43,608 bases of DNA, taken from positions 1 to 43,608 of the forward strand of contig NZ_BOVJ01000184.1 of assembly GCF_018403665.1 (NCBI RefSeq), given 5' to 3'. The notes under the pieces are model-generated. The model was given only the letters and a program-made list of their open reading frames with translations, ran no database searches and was not told where the DNA came from. The position numbers and the translations under genes were made by a program. The stretch comes from Paenibacillus cisolokensis (GTDB lineage Bacteria; Bacillota; Bacilli; Paenibacillales; Paenibacillaceae). Of this stretch, positions 9,583 through 16,923 are shown in pieces (the first letter of the stretch is position 1; each line of letters begins with the position of its first letter).

Positions 9583-10680
9583 TTACTGGTTAAAAATGTT
9601 CTCCAGTTTATCTGTGCCGGGCGACTCCCCTGAGGGTGAAGATGGCGCTGACTCCGCAGGCGCTTCCGGTCGATTCCCATTCGTCGTTGTCGAACCGGAA
9701 GGGGAGGGGAGCGGATGCGCGGCCGGCGGTTCGCGATCATTCGTAGCCGTTGTGCCCGACGGTTGCGGCACGGATGGCGTTTCCCGTAACGTGTTGCCCT
9801 GCTGCGTAACAATCCGCTCGTTTTGCAGTTGCTGCTGAACCGTCACGCTGCCGCTTGTCACGCGCAGTTTGTCCGACTCGCTCATGGCTTTCAGATTGTC
9901 ATCCAGTGTCGTTCGCAGTTGGCGGGCAAGCTCGGTTGTCGCTTTTTCGAGCAGGTTCGGATCATGTTCCATCAAATCAAGCACTTTCGGATTTGCGGGA
10001 TAATTGACCGCCGCCGCTTCCTGCAATCCCGGCTCGATATACGGCAGGGCATACAGCCGTGCGCCTTGCAAGTAGGCATCGATAATCGCGCTTGACGTTT
10101 GCAAAATATCCTTCTCGTTCATTTCGAGCCAGATGACCGTTCCTGACAACTCCCGCGCTTTCTTCTTCGCTAACAGGACATAATCTTCTCCTGTCGGGAA
10201 GTTGATTCGCACGTCGATGTACTGTCCCTTTTGTAGATTGGAGGGAAGTTGAATGACATGAAATTCTTGCACCCGCAAATCCTTCGGGATCGGCGTGCTC
10301 TCGTACAGCATAGATGGCATCAGAGGTGTTCCGGGCTGCAATTCGATTTTGGCGCTTTTGCCGATGGCCGCTTCCCGTTCAGTAATCATCCCGGATGGCA
10401 CCAGACTCGCGGGCATCGGGACGGACTGGAGATCCTCCGCCGTGACGGTGCCTCCGGCCGGAATGGTTCGTGCCACGGTCCAGACATTCCTGCGCGATTG
10501 TTCCTCTATCGTTTTCAGTTCCTTGATCTGCCTTTCGTAGTGTTCCTTCATTTGCTGCTGATTCTGCTCTTGCTCCGATTGCTTTTTCAGAGAATATATG
10601 ACCGCAGCCACAAGTAAACAAACGCTTATAGCGATCGCGGTGATAATTAGTGCCTTGCGGTGCCGATACGTCCACGACAT
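9583..10680 (-). CDS. CpaB/SAF-domain pilus assembly protein
   Basis: 365 aa. ATG at 10680, AGGAG 9 bases upstream. Residues ~10-30 are a membrane anchor (ALIITAIAISVCLLVAAVIY), followed by a Gln/Glu-rich coiled coil (~33-60). The SAF domain begins with VWTVARTIPAGGTVTAEDL and includes PASLVPSG, then IGKSAKIELQPGTPLM, the arrangement seen in CpaB/RcpC and FlgA-type proteins that act outside the membrane. VIQLPSNLQKGQYIDVRI is the following RcpC-like strand set. The last ~90 residues are a Pro/Ser/Thr/Gly-rich disordered tail (PSPSGSTTTNGNRPEAP). It fits as the periplasmic or wall-side component of the Tad system. Confidence 0.78.
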   Translation of the reverse strand: MSWTYRHRKALIITAIAISVCLLVAAVIYSLKKQSEQEQNQQQMKEHYERQIKELKTIEEQSRRNVWTVARTIPAGGTVTAEDLQSVPMPASLVPSGMITEREAAIGKSAKIELQPGTPLMPSMLYESTPIPKDLRVQEFHVIQLPSNLQKGQYIDVRINFPTGEDYVLLAKKKARELSGTVIWLEMNEKDILQTSSAIIDAYLQGARLYALPYIEPGLQEAAAVNYPANPKVLDLMEHDPNLLEKATTELARQLRTTLDDNLKAMSESDKLRVTSGSVTVQQQLQNERIVTQQGNTLRETPSVPQPSGTTATNDREPPAAHPLPSPSGSTTTNGNRPEAPAESAPSSPSGESPGTDKLENIFNQ

Positions 10681-10725
10681 CGCTCACGTCTCCTCTCAAT
10701 CAATCTTAAACTGCTATCGAAACTT

Positions 10726-11334
10726 TTACCGGGCATCGTCACGGAGCTTCTGCTTTTGCTGGGTCGCAGCCTGATGCTGCTCCAGCTTTTCTTGCGCCCA
10801 TGCGGGCATATGCTCCGGTGTTATTAAGCCGATAAAATCTTCCCGATTCCAGCGAGACTCTTCTCCGGTATACAGATTTAACACATAGACGGCCCGACCT
10901 CGGGAATAGGCAGAGGTGCCAAAACCGCTTAACGCCAGCACAAGCTGATTAACTGCGGTGCGATATTCGGGACGCAGCCGTTCCGGCCGGATGACGACAA
11001 CCTGGTTGTCAATGCGCATGTCTTCGCGAATCGGCTGACATTCTGCCTGGGTAAGGGGAGTTAGGGGCACCATGACACTGGCCCTTTCTTCTTTGAGATC
11101 CTCCAACTCCCATTGCACACGGGAAATGAAGTCATTCATGGCCTCAAGATAATCTGCGCTGGCCGCAATCGCGTAAAAATGCTCGACACCCAAAGAATTG
11201 TTTCGGGTGCAGGTACAAACCATGTACGGACGTTCGGCATTGGTTTCGTCTATGCCAAGCAGCACTTCCACCTTCCCGATGGAGATGGCCTGAACGACTT
11301 CGTAGTTGTCCACCATTCGCTTCATTTCTTCCAT
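10726..11334 (-). CDS. Protein of unknown function, 202 aa, accessory-element type
   Basis: 202 aa, soluble, no membrane helix or signal. The ATG at 11334 overlaps the stop of the upstream small gene. The sequence YEVVQAISIGKVEVLLGID, then YMVCTCTRNN, then VVVIRPERLRPEYRTAVNQLVL with a glycine-rich FGTSAYSRGRAVYVLNLYTGE is of a type I associate with uncharacterised proteins on integrative elements of Bacillota (YodL-like), but I cannot name a characterised member. The C-terminus is Gln/Lys-rich. Position between parB and the pilus genes suggests an element-encoded accessory. Confidence 0.65.
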   Translation of the reverse strand: MEEMKRMVDNYEVVQAISIGKVEVLLGIDETNAERPYMVCTCTRNNSLGVEHFYAIAASADYLEAMNDFISRVQWELEDLKEERASVMVPLTPLTQAECQPIREDMRIDNQVVVIRPERLRPEYRTAVNQLVLALSGFGTSAYSRGRAVYVLNLYTGEESRWNREDFIGLITPEHMPAWAQEKLEQHQAATQQKQKLRDDAR

Positions 11335-11534
11335 CGTCCGTCCTCATTTCCTGGAAAGTTGCGGTCATTCTTCGTTCTCCGGCTTCGCTTTGATTGGCCG
11401 GCTTCACGAGATTTCTTGTTTCGCGTGTGCGGCTGCTCGGCCTCGTCCTCCAAAACTTCAAAGCGGTTGAAACCCGGCCTTTCTTGCATCAGGCGCTCAT
11501 ATTGACGACGCCTCCCTTTCGTGAAATACACCAT
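11322..11534 (-). CDS. Small basic protein of unknown function
   Basis: 70 aa from the ATG at 11534, which follows GGGGAGGCG. Strongly basic: MVYFTKGRRRQYERLMQ at the start and a Lys/Arg-rich second half (RNKKSREAGQSKRSRR). No cysteine or helix-turn-helix seen. It is the first gene after the parB terminator and overlaps the next gene. The N-terminal segment YERLMQERPGFNRFE looks like a short folded piece with a disordered basic tail; it may bind nucleic acid, which is speculation. Confidence 0.55.
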   Translation of the reverse strand: MVYFTKGRRRQYERLMQERPGFNRFEVLEDEAEQPHTRNKKSREAGQSKRSRRTKNDRNFPGNEDGRWKK

Positions 11535-11566
11535 GAATCGCCTCCCCAAAAATGGGCATAAAAAAG

Positions 11567-11588
11567 CTCTCCGTCCTAGGGGAGAGTG
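11567..11588 (-). terminator. Terminator-like hairpin between parB and the pilus genes
   Basis: Minus strand: CTCTCC, 8-base loop, GGAGAG, then C and T6. It lies 21 bases after the parB stop and 33 bases before the next start, with no room for a full promoter between them, so the pilus genes may depend on read-through. Confidence 0.6.
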
Positions 11589-11608
11589 CCTGCCGAACAG
11601 GATACATG

Positions 11609-12550
11609 CTAACGTTCCTGTTCCCGTTGCCGTTTTTTATACCAGCTTTCCAACAGTTGTACGATCAGGTCTTCCTTTTGCTTTTCGGTAAAGTCCCTCG
11701 GGAAGAAACGGTCGATCCGATCGCGCCGAATGGTCATCTTTTCTTTCTGGTTCGGCTTCTCCTCCGTGAGAATTGAGAAGATGACATCCACGTTAAGCCG
11801 CCCGTCCTGGCTCAGTTTTTCATGCGCTGCGCCTGCGCCAGCGAAGGCGTGCAGTCTTCGGACTGCATCGTTTCGTACAGGGCTTGCTGTTCTTCTTCGG
11901 ACAAGTAAGAAAGTTCTACGGCCGGATTGAAGGCGATTCGTTTATCGTCCACCATTTCGAGAATGGAGGGGGTCAGTTCGGTAAGGCGGATATATCTGAA
12001 TATTTGGTTCCTGCTCTCTCCAACTTGCTCCGCCAAAACTTCACTAGATTTTTCCCGTCCAACTTGTTCCCAACTTGGGAACGAGTTAAATCTGTACGCT
12101 GTCCTTGCCGATTCATCGCCTCCAGCTTCATCTTATAGGCAAATGCTTTCTCGCTTGGCGAAATATTTTCCCGTTGCAAATTGCTGTCCACCATAATGAT
12201 CGTCGCCTGATCGTCGTCCAGTTCGCGGACGATACAGGGCATCGTTTCTCTGCCTGCCAGTTCGCTTGCTTTTTGCGCCGATGTCCGGCTACCATTTCAT
12301 AGCCGCCGTCCGCCTTCGGACGAACCAGGCCGGGAACCAGTACGCCGTATTGCTTCACGCTGTCCGCCATTTCCAGCATCGCTTCATCCGCCTTCACCTT
12401 GAACGGATGACCGGGAAAATCGCTGATTTCCGACAATGGTATTTCCATCACCTTTTCCCGCTGTTGATCAGCGCGGCTCTCCTCCGTTGAGAATAAATCA
12501 GCGACTGTGGTCAGTTTGATGCTGGCGCGCATGTCGTCTTTCGCTGCCAA
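11609..12550 (-). CDS. parB: ParB/Spo0J-family partition protein (three frameshifts as sequenced)
   Basis: About 314 aa when three breaks are repaired. Start: TTG at 12550 with GGAGG 9 bases upstream (LAAKDDMRASIKLTTV). N-terminal ParB domain: IPLSEISDFPGHPFKV, YGVLVPGLVRP, MVAGHRR, then after the break at the T5 run 12270-12274 KKASELAGRETMPCIVREL, VDSNLQRENISPSEKA. The second break is the T5 run 12049-12053 (restoring KKSSEVLAEQVGESRNQIFRYIRL, the helix-turn-helix). The third is the T5 run 11816-11820, which restores the C-terminal part MDVIFSILTEEKPNQKEK to QREQER. Each is fixed by one extra base. It belongs with parA; such long ParB forms occur on plasmids and integrative elements of Bacillota. 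Confidence 0.85.
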
Positions 12551-13325
12551 TGCTCTGCACCTCCTTCGTGAAGGCAGCATAAGCCTCCGCAGCTTTCCCA
12601 TCCGGATCATGGACGTAGATGCTTTTCCCCTTGGCGCTTGTTTCCGCCGCGCGAACGGATAAGGGGATTTCGGTGTTGAACACGCGCAGCTTGTCACCGT
12701 AGTCGCGCCGAAGAATAAAGGAAATGTCTTTGGCAAATTTCGTCCGACTGTCTACCATCGTGAGCAACACGCCATCCAAAACCAACTTCGGATTGATCTG
12801 CCTGCGCACACGGGCAATCGTCTGCAATAGTTGGGTCATACCTTTGGCGGGCAAATAATGCGCTTGTACAGGAATAATAACGCTATCTGCTGCCGCCAAC
12901 GCGTTGATGGTCAACATGCCAAGACTCGGCATGCAATCGATCAGCACGTAGTCGTAGTCGGCTTTAACGGAGTCGATGTACGAGCGTAAAATCGTTTCTC
13001 TGCTCATCGTGTTGACGAGCGATACCTCAACAGCGGACAATTCAATATTGCCTGGCATCAGGTCAACGCCTTCATGGTGATGCAAAATACCTTCCCGCGC
13101 TTCATAGGATTCTTCCAGCATCGTCTTCGCCAGCAATGTCGCCAAAGATACCGACAAATTATCCGGTTCGTGGAAACCTAACGAATCCGTCAGGTTGCCT
13201 TGCGCGTCCGCATCGACCAGCAAAACCTTTTTCCCATCGGCTGCCAAACCAATCCCCAGGTTGACCGCCGTTGTGGTTTTGCCCACGCCGCCTTTCTGAT
13301 TGGCGAGGGCGATCACCTTGGTCAT
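12498..13325 (-). CDS. parA: ParA/Soj-family partition ATPase
   Basis: 275 aa. ATG at 13325 with AAAGGAG upstream. Walker A is the ParA signature KGGVGKTT at residues ~11-18, with IDCMPSLGMLT (Walker A') and a DADAQGNLT motif. Short N-terminus and no DNA-binding N-domain: type Ib/Soj-like. The gene overlaps parB by ~52 bases. Together they segregate a plasmid or integrative element, or act with the neighbouring pilus genes in positioning. The 5' end and leader are repeated at 13934-14100. The last ~20 residues (SERRHARQHQTDHSR) are basic and lie in the overlap; the true end may be shorter if this region also holds an error. Confidence 0.88.
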   Translation of the reverse strand: MTKVIALANQKGGVGKTTTAVNLGIGLAADGKKVLLVDADAQGNLTDSLGFHEPDNLSVSLATLLAKTMLEESYEAREGILHHHEGVDLMPGNIELSAVEVSLVNTMSRETILRSYIDSVKADYDYVLIDCMPSLGMLTINALAAADSVIIPVQAHYLPAKGMTQLLQTIARVRRQINPKLVLDGVLLTMVDSRTKFAKDISFILRRDYGDKLRVFNTEIPLSVRAAETSAKGKSIYVHDPDGKAAEAYAAFTKEVQSIGSERRHARQHQTDHSR

Positions 13326-13346
13326 CCTACACTTCTCCTTTCACGC

Positions 13347-13389
13347 AAAAAGCCGGTTGCGCTGAATATTTCAGGGCAACCGGCTTTTT
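13347..13389 (-). terminator. Bidirectional terminator-like hairpin in the parA leader
   Basis: AAAAAGCCGGTTGC ... GCAACCGGCTTTTT, 14-bp perfect stem with 15-base loop. On the minus strand it ends in T5 only ~10 bases before the parA ribosome binding site; on the plus strand it also ends in T5. It could insulate parA or attenuate it. Confidence 0.75.
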
Positions 13390-13404
13390 GAATTGTATCT
13401 ATAT

Positions 13405-13437
13405 AAAAAGAGAACACCGCAAGAAGGGCGTTCTCTT
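13405..13437 (-). terminator. Second hairpin of the parA leader
   Basis: AAGAGAACrCC-type stem: AAGAGAAC pairs with GTTCTCTT, followed on the minus strand by further T residues (T5 in all). It sits directly upstream of the 13347-13389 hairpin in the minus-strand direction, giving two in tandem. Confidence 0.55.
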
Positions 13438-13466
13438 GAATATTCAAGAATTACCTGTTATTTAAA

Positions 13467-13496
13467 TTGACGCGTATTAACCTATAGCGATATGTT
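13467..13496 (+). promoter_or_regulatory. Sigma-A-like promoter for the small membrane gene
   Basis: TTGACG (13467-13472), 18-base spacer, TATGTT (13491-13496) on the plus strand, about 43 bases before the GTG start. AT-rich surroundings fit a promoter. Spacing and hexamers are read directly; activity is untested. Confidence 0.45.
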
Positions 13497-13538
13497 ATTC
13501 TATTGATAAAAACGAATTGATGGAAGGGTGGGTGTACC

Positions 13539-13930
13539 GTGGTTACTTTTCCTATTATATCTATTTGTATTTTGTTAGTTTCAATTGTGCTTACGCGTTA
13601 TAGCAAAAATATTAAACATGCTATTCCCCCAACAGTCGCGTTTGTTCTCAATGGAGTATTAATCTTATCCTTGATCGAATTTATTGCTTTATTTATGAAT
13701 AATAATGATGTGATTACCCAAATACCTGCACCCTATTACTGGCTTCTATTGTTCGCCGGGTTCATAATTGAAATCTTTTCTTACCGCCAAAATATATACC
13801 AGGTCATTTCATCGCTGCCGCATTACATTGCTTTGTGGGGTTTATCGCCACCTTTTCGATTGGCCTTCCTCTACTTATACTAGCGTTGATTGAAATAATC
13901 ATTGCTGTTTACCAGTATCAAAGGAACTAA
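13539..13930 (+). CDS. AT-rich small integral membrane protein (one frameshift as sequenced)
   Basis: About 130 aa after repair. GTG start at 13539 with GGGTGGGTG upstream. At least three to four hydrophobic helices: FPIISICILLVSIVL, TVAFVLNGVLILSLIEFIAL, YYWLLLFAGFIIEIF and, after repair, FIATFSIGLPLLILALIEII. As written the frame ends early at ~13883 after LSPPFRLAFLYLY. One more T in the run at 13841-13843 gives the longer hydrophobic ending with a stop at 13930. Base composition is far more AT-rich than anything around it, and it sits between the two leader repeats, so it looks like an acquired cargo gene. No family recognised. Confidence 0.6.
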
Positions 13931-13933
13931 GAT

Positions 13934-14100
13934 ACCCGCGCCGCCTTTCTGATTGACGAGAGCGATCACCTTGGTCATCCTACACTTCTATTTTCACGCA
14001 AAAAGCCGGTTGCGCTGATATTTCAGGGCAACCGGCTTTTTGAATAGTATCTATTATAAAAAGAGAACACCACAATAAAGGGTGTTCTCTTGTATATTCA
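13934..14100. repeat. Direct repeat copy 2 with a 5' remnant of parA
   Basis: Matches 13281-13448. On the minus strand it contains a degraded ribosome binding site (AAAATAG where copy 1 has AAAGGAG), ATG at 13980, and codons for MTKVIALVNQKGGAG before the similarity stops, so it is a truncated parA start. Both hairpins are retained (14000-14041 and 14061-14091); the second is a perfect 11-bp stem here. Bases 14101-14297 beyond it hold nothing recognisable. Confidence 0.85.
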
Positions 14101-14297
14101 TATGTTGCAGCTACTCCATTTTCGAAGCTGATCCGTGAACTTATTCCTATGAATTCAACATGTCTACACACCCGACGTCCAAATCCAGGTCCAAAACGAC
14201 CGAAACCTCAATTTTGTCTTTAAGCACCTTATTTTGAAGTCGCTGCCGTCTGCCGTGAAAGTCATAAAACGCGCAAAGTGTTGAAAATAAAGGATTT

Positions 14298-15979
14298 CTA
14301 CGTATCGATTCGTTGCATTCCTATTACACACTCCACATGCACCGTATGCGGGAACATATCCACCGGCTGCACCTCGACGGTGCGGTAGCCGCCGTCTTCG
14401 AGCACGCGCAAGTCGCGGGCCAGCGTCGACGGGTTGCACGACACGTAGACGACTCGCTTCGGCCGCATGGCGAGGATCGTCTGCAGCAGCGCCTCGTCGC
14501 AGCCTTTGCGCGGCGGGTCGACGACGATAACGTCGGGCTCGACGCCCTGCTCGCGCCAGCGCGGCATGACTTCCTCGGACAGGCCGACCGCGAACTCCAC
14601 GTTGCGGATACCGTTGAGCTCGGCGTTACGCCGCGCGTCCTCGATCGCCTCCGGCACGACTTCTACGCCGTACACGCGGCCGGCCTGGCGCGCAAGGAAC
14701 AGCGATATCGTGCCGATGCCGCAGTATGCGTCGATGACCGTTTCCGTCCCCGTCAGCCCCGCATACTCGACCGCCTTGCGGTACAATACCACCGTCTGCT
14801 CCGGGTTGACCTGGTAGAACGACCGCGCCGAGATGGCGAACCGGATGCCGTCCAGCTCGTCATAAATGACGTCGCTCCCCCACAGCACCCGCGTCACATC
14901 GCCGAAGATCACGTTCGTGTTCCGCTTGTTCACGTTCTGCACAATGCTTTTCACCGCCGGCACCGCCTCGCGGATGCCTGCCACCCATTCGTCCACGCGC
15001 GGAATGCGGTCACCGTTCGTCACGAGCACGACCATCACTTCGCCGGTCGCATATCCGGTCCGGACCATAACATGCCTTAGCAGACCTCGTCCGGTATTCT
15101 CGTCATAGGCGCTTACGCCGAGCCGGCGCCCGATCGCCTTGACCTGGCGAACGACTTCGTCGTTGCGTTCGTGCTGGATCAGACATTCGTCCATGTCAAT
15201 AATCCGGTGGCTCCCCTGCGCATAGAAGCCGCCGATCAAGCTTCCGGCCGCACCGTTCTCCAGATCGGCCATCGCCATGCCGATCGGCACCTGCGCCTTG
15301 TTGCGGTAGCGCCAAGGCTCGTTCATGCCGATCGTCGGATGGACGACGATGCCTGCTGCGGCAGCCGCCGCACCGGAAGGGGACATGCCCGGCGCCGAAG
15401 TCTCCGGTGACGCAGCTCCCGCCGATGACGCAACTCCCGCTGGTGACACTGCTTCTGTCGGTATCGCCCCCGCCTCCGCTCCTGCCAAGGCAACCCCGTT
15501 GCCGCCCGTAATCGCCTTTTCGCCCGTTTCCAAACCTTTCGATCTTTCTGACCCTTTCGCTCCTACCGAACTATCCGTCACGCCGTCCGCACCGCTGCCT
15601 GCCGCGCCCGAGCCGCTGCCCGCCACCCGCAGCTTCCCGATCCGCTCCAAGCTGTCAATGACATGCTGTCTTTTCCAGCGCAGCTGCGCGTCATAAGCCA
15701 TATGCTGCAACTGGCAGCCGCCGCATTGCCGGAAGATCGGGCACGGCGCGTCGACCCGGTCCGGGCTTGCAGCGAGCAACTCCAGCCGCTTGGCGTAGCC
15801 GTACGTTTTCTTCACCTTCAGCACCTTCGCCCGCACGCGCTCTCCGGGAAGCGCGTCCCGCACAAAAGGGTGAAGCCCTTCGCGCGCCCCACCCCTTCGC
15901 CGTCATGCGTCAACCCTTCGATGTCGACGACGACTTCTTCGTTTTGCTTACCGGAACCGGCTGCTTCATCTTGTACCAT
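14298..15979 (-). CDS. rlmCD: 23S rRNA (uracil-C5)-methyltransferase, RlmCD/RumA family (one frameshift as sequenced)
   Basis: About 560 aa after repair. It methylates uracil-C5 in 23S rRNA using SAM. ATG at 15979 starts MVQDEAAGSGKQNE. A TRAM domain follows (VVDIEGLTHDGEGVGR, then FVRDALPGERV). The break is the A4 run 15864-15867; one more base joins GFTLF to VRDALPGE. Iron-sulphur cysteines are CPIFRQCGGC and DECLIQHE. The SAM domain has VIDAYCGIGTISLFLA, VVDPPRKGCDEAL and the catalytic SCNPSTLARDL. Residues ~135-225 are a Gly/Ala/Ser low-complexity insertion, absent from typical members. It lies 17 bases after a dgkB-like gene. The accessory block starts just past its 3' end. Confidence 0.92.
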
Positions 15980-15996
15980 CCATCTCTTTCATCAAT

Positions 15997-16923
15997 TTAA
16001 ATCCGTACGCGCTGGTAGGTCGACTCGCCCAGCTCATCCACGAAAATGTCCAGATGCCGCGGCAGCACCTCGAACGTGAACGGCAGCGTGCCGCCGTATT
16101 CGCCGTCCAGGTTAATCTGCACATAGTCCGGCGACGTAATGCGGATTTGATCCGACCGGAAATGGACGACATGCGGATCGTTCAGATGCTCGCCGCGCAG
16201 CGCCATCGTCGTCAGCCGGATAAACTCCGCGAGATTGCACTTGCGCACGAGAATGACCTCGAACATCCCGTCGTCCAGATCCGCATCCGGCGCCAGCTTC
16301 TCGAACCCGCCGACCGAATTGCTGTTGCAGATCAGAAACATCAGAAATTCGCCTTCGATCTCCTCATGCCCGCGCGCTTCGATCCGCAGCTCGGTCGGAC
16401 GGAGGCGGGTCATCTTCTCCAATCCTTTCATATAATACGCGAGCTGCCCGATCATCGTCTTCAGCTTCGCCGGCACCTCGTATGTCAATTCCGTCAGCGA
16501 ACCGCCGCCGGCGATATTGATAAAATAACGCTGATTCGCCTTGCCGACATCGATCTTCCGGGTATATTGCTGAAGGATGAGATCGCAGGCATATTCCCAA
16601 TGCCGCGGAATGCCGAGCGCCCGCGCAAAGTCGTTCGTCGTCCCGAGCGGCAAAATGCCGAGCGGCGGACGGCTCGGTTTCTCCGCCAAGCCGTTGATCA
16701 CTTCGTACAGCGTACCGTCGCCGCCGGCCGCAATAATCAGATCGAAGCCGCGCTCCGTCGCGTCGGAGGCGGCCAGCACAGCGTCTCCTTCTCCCATCGT
16801 GGCGTAGCAGCTCGTCTCGATGCCCCCCAGCTCCAGCCGCTGCAATATATCCGGAAGCTTCCGCTTGATCTCTTCCCGACCGGACGTCGGGTTATAGATC
16901 AGTCTGGCCCGTTTGTTCGTCAA
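15997..16923 (-). CDS. dgkB: Diacylglycerol kinase family lipid kinase (DgkB/YegS-like)
   Basis: 308 aa. TTG start at 16923, preceded by GGAGGTGA; it overlaps the end of the chelatase gene. DAGK catalytic domain: YNPTSGREE at residues ~10-18, the phosphate-binding GGDGTLYEVINGL near 66-78 and LGTTNDFARALG near 92-103. A C-terminal beta-domain contains INIAGGGSLTELTYEVP and VQINLDGEYGG. It phosphorylates diacylglycerol or a related lipid, recycling it for phospholipid and lipoteichoic acid turnover. In Bacillus subtilis dgkB lies directly upstream of the rlmCD gene, as here, which supports this choice over a sphingosine-kinase-like paralogue. Confidence 0.87.
   Translation of the reverse strand: MTNKRARLIYNPTSGREEIKRKLPDILQRLELGGIETSCYATMGEGDAVLAASDATERGFDLIIAAGGDGTLYEVINGLAEKPSRPPLGILPLGTTNDFARALGIPRHWEYACDLILQQYTRKIDVGKANQRYFINIAGGGSLTELTYEVPAKLKTMIGQLAYYMKGLEKMTRLRPTELRIEARGHEEIEGEFLMFLICNSNSVGGFEKLAPDADLDDGMFEVILVRKCNLAEFIRLTTMALRGEHLNDPHVVHFRSDQIRITSPDYVQINLDGEYGGTLPFTFEVLPRHLDIFVDELGESTYQRVRI

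Larger units (their letters stand above)
13281..13448. repeat. Direct repeat copy 1: parA start plus double-hairpin leader
   Basis: About 165 bp including the first ~15 codons of parA, its ribosome binding site, and two hairpins. It matches 13934-14100 at most positions, differing by single-base changes and a few one-base gaps. The copy here is the functional one, as the parA frame continues. Confidence 0.85.

Noticed and set aside
11609..12550. Programmed frameshifting in parB and other genes
   Set aside because: A missing base would need -1 slippage, and the A5-A6 runs could in principle slip. But the GG, AA, T3 and T4 sites elsewhere are not slippery, and three shifts in one short gene would be ineffective. 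No stimulatory structure was seen.
13980..14171. 63-codon minus-strand frame ending at the second parA leader copy
   Set aside because: It runs through two hairpins and intergenic sequence and is not supported by composition or motifs.
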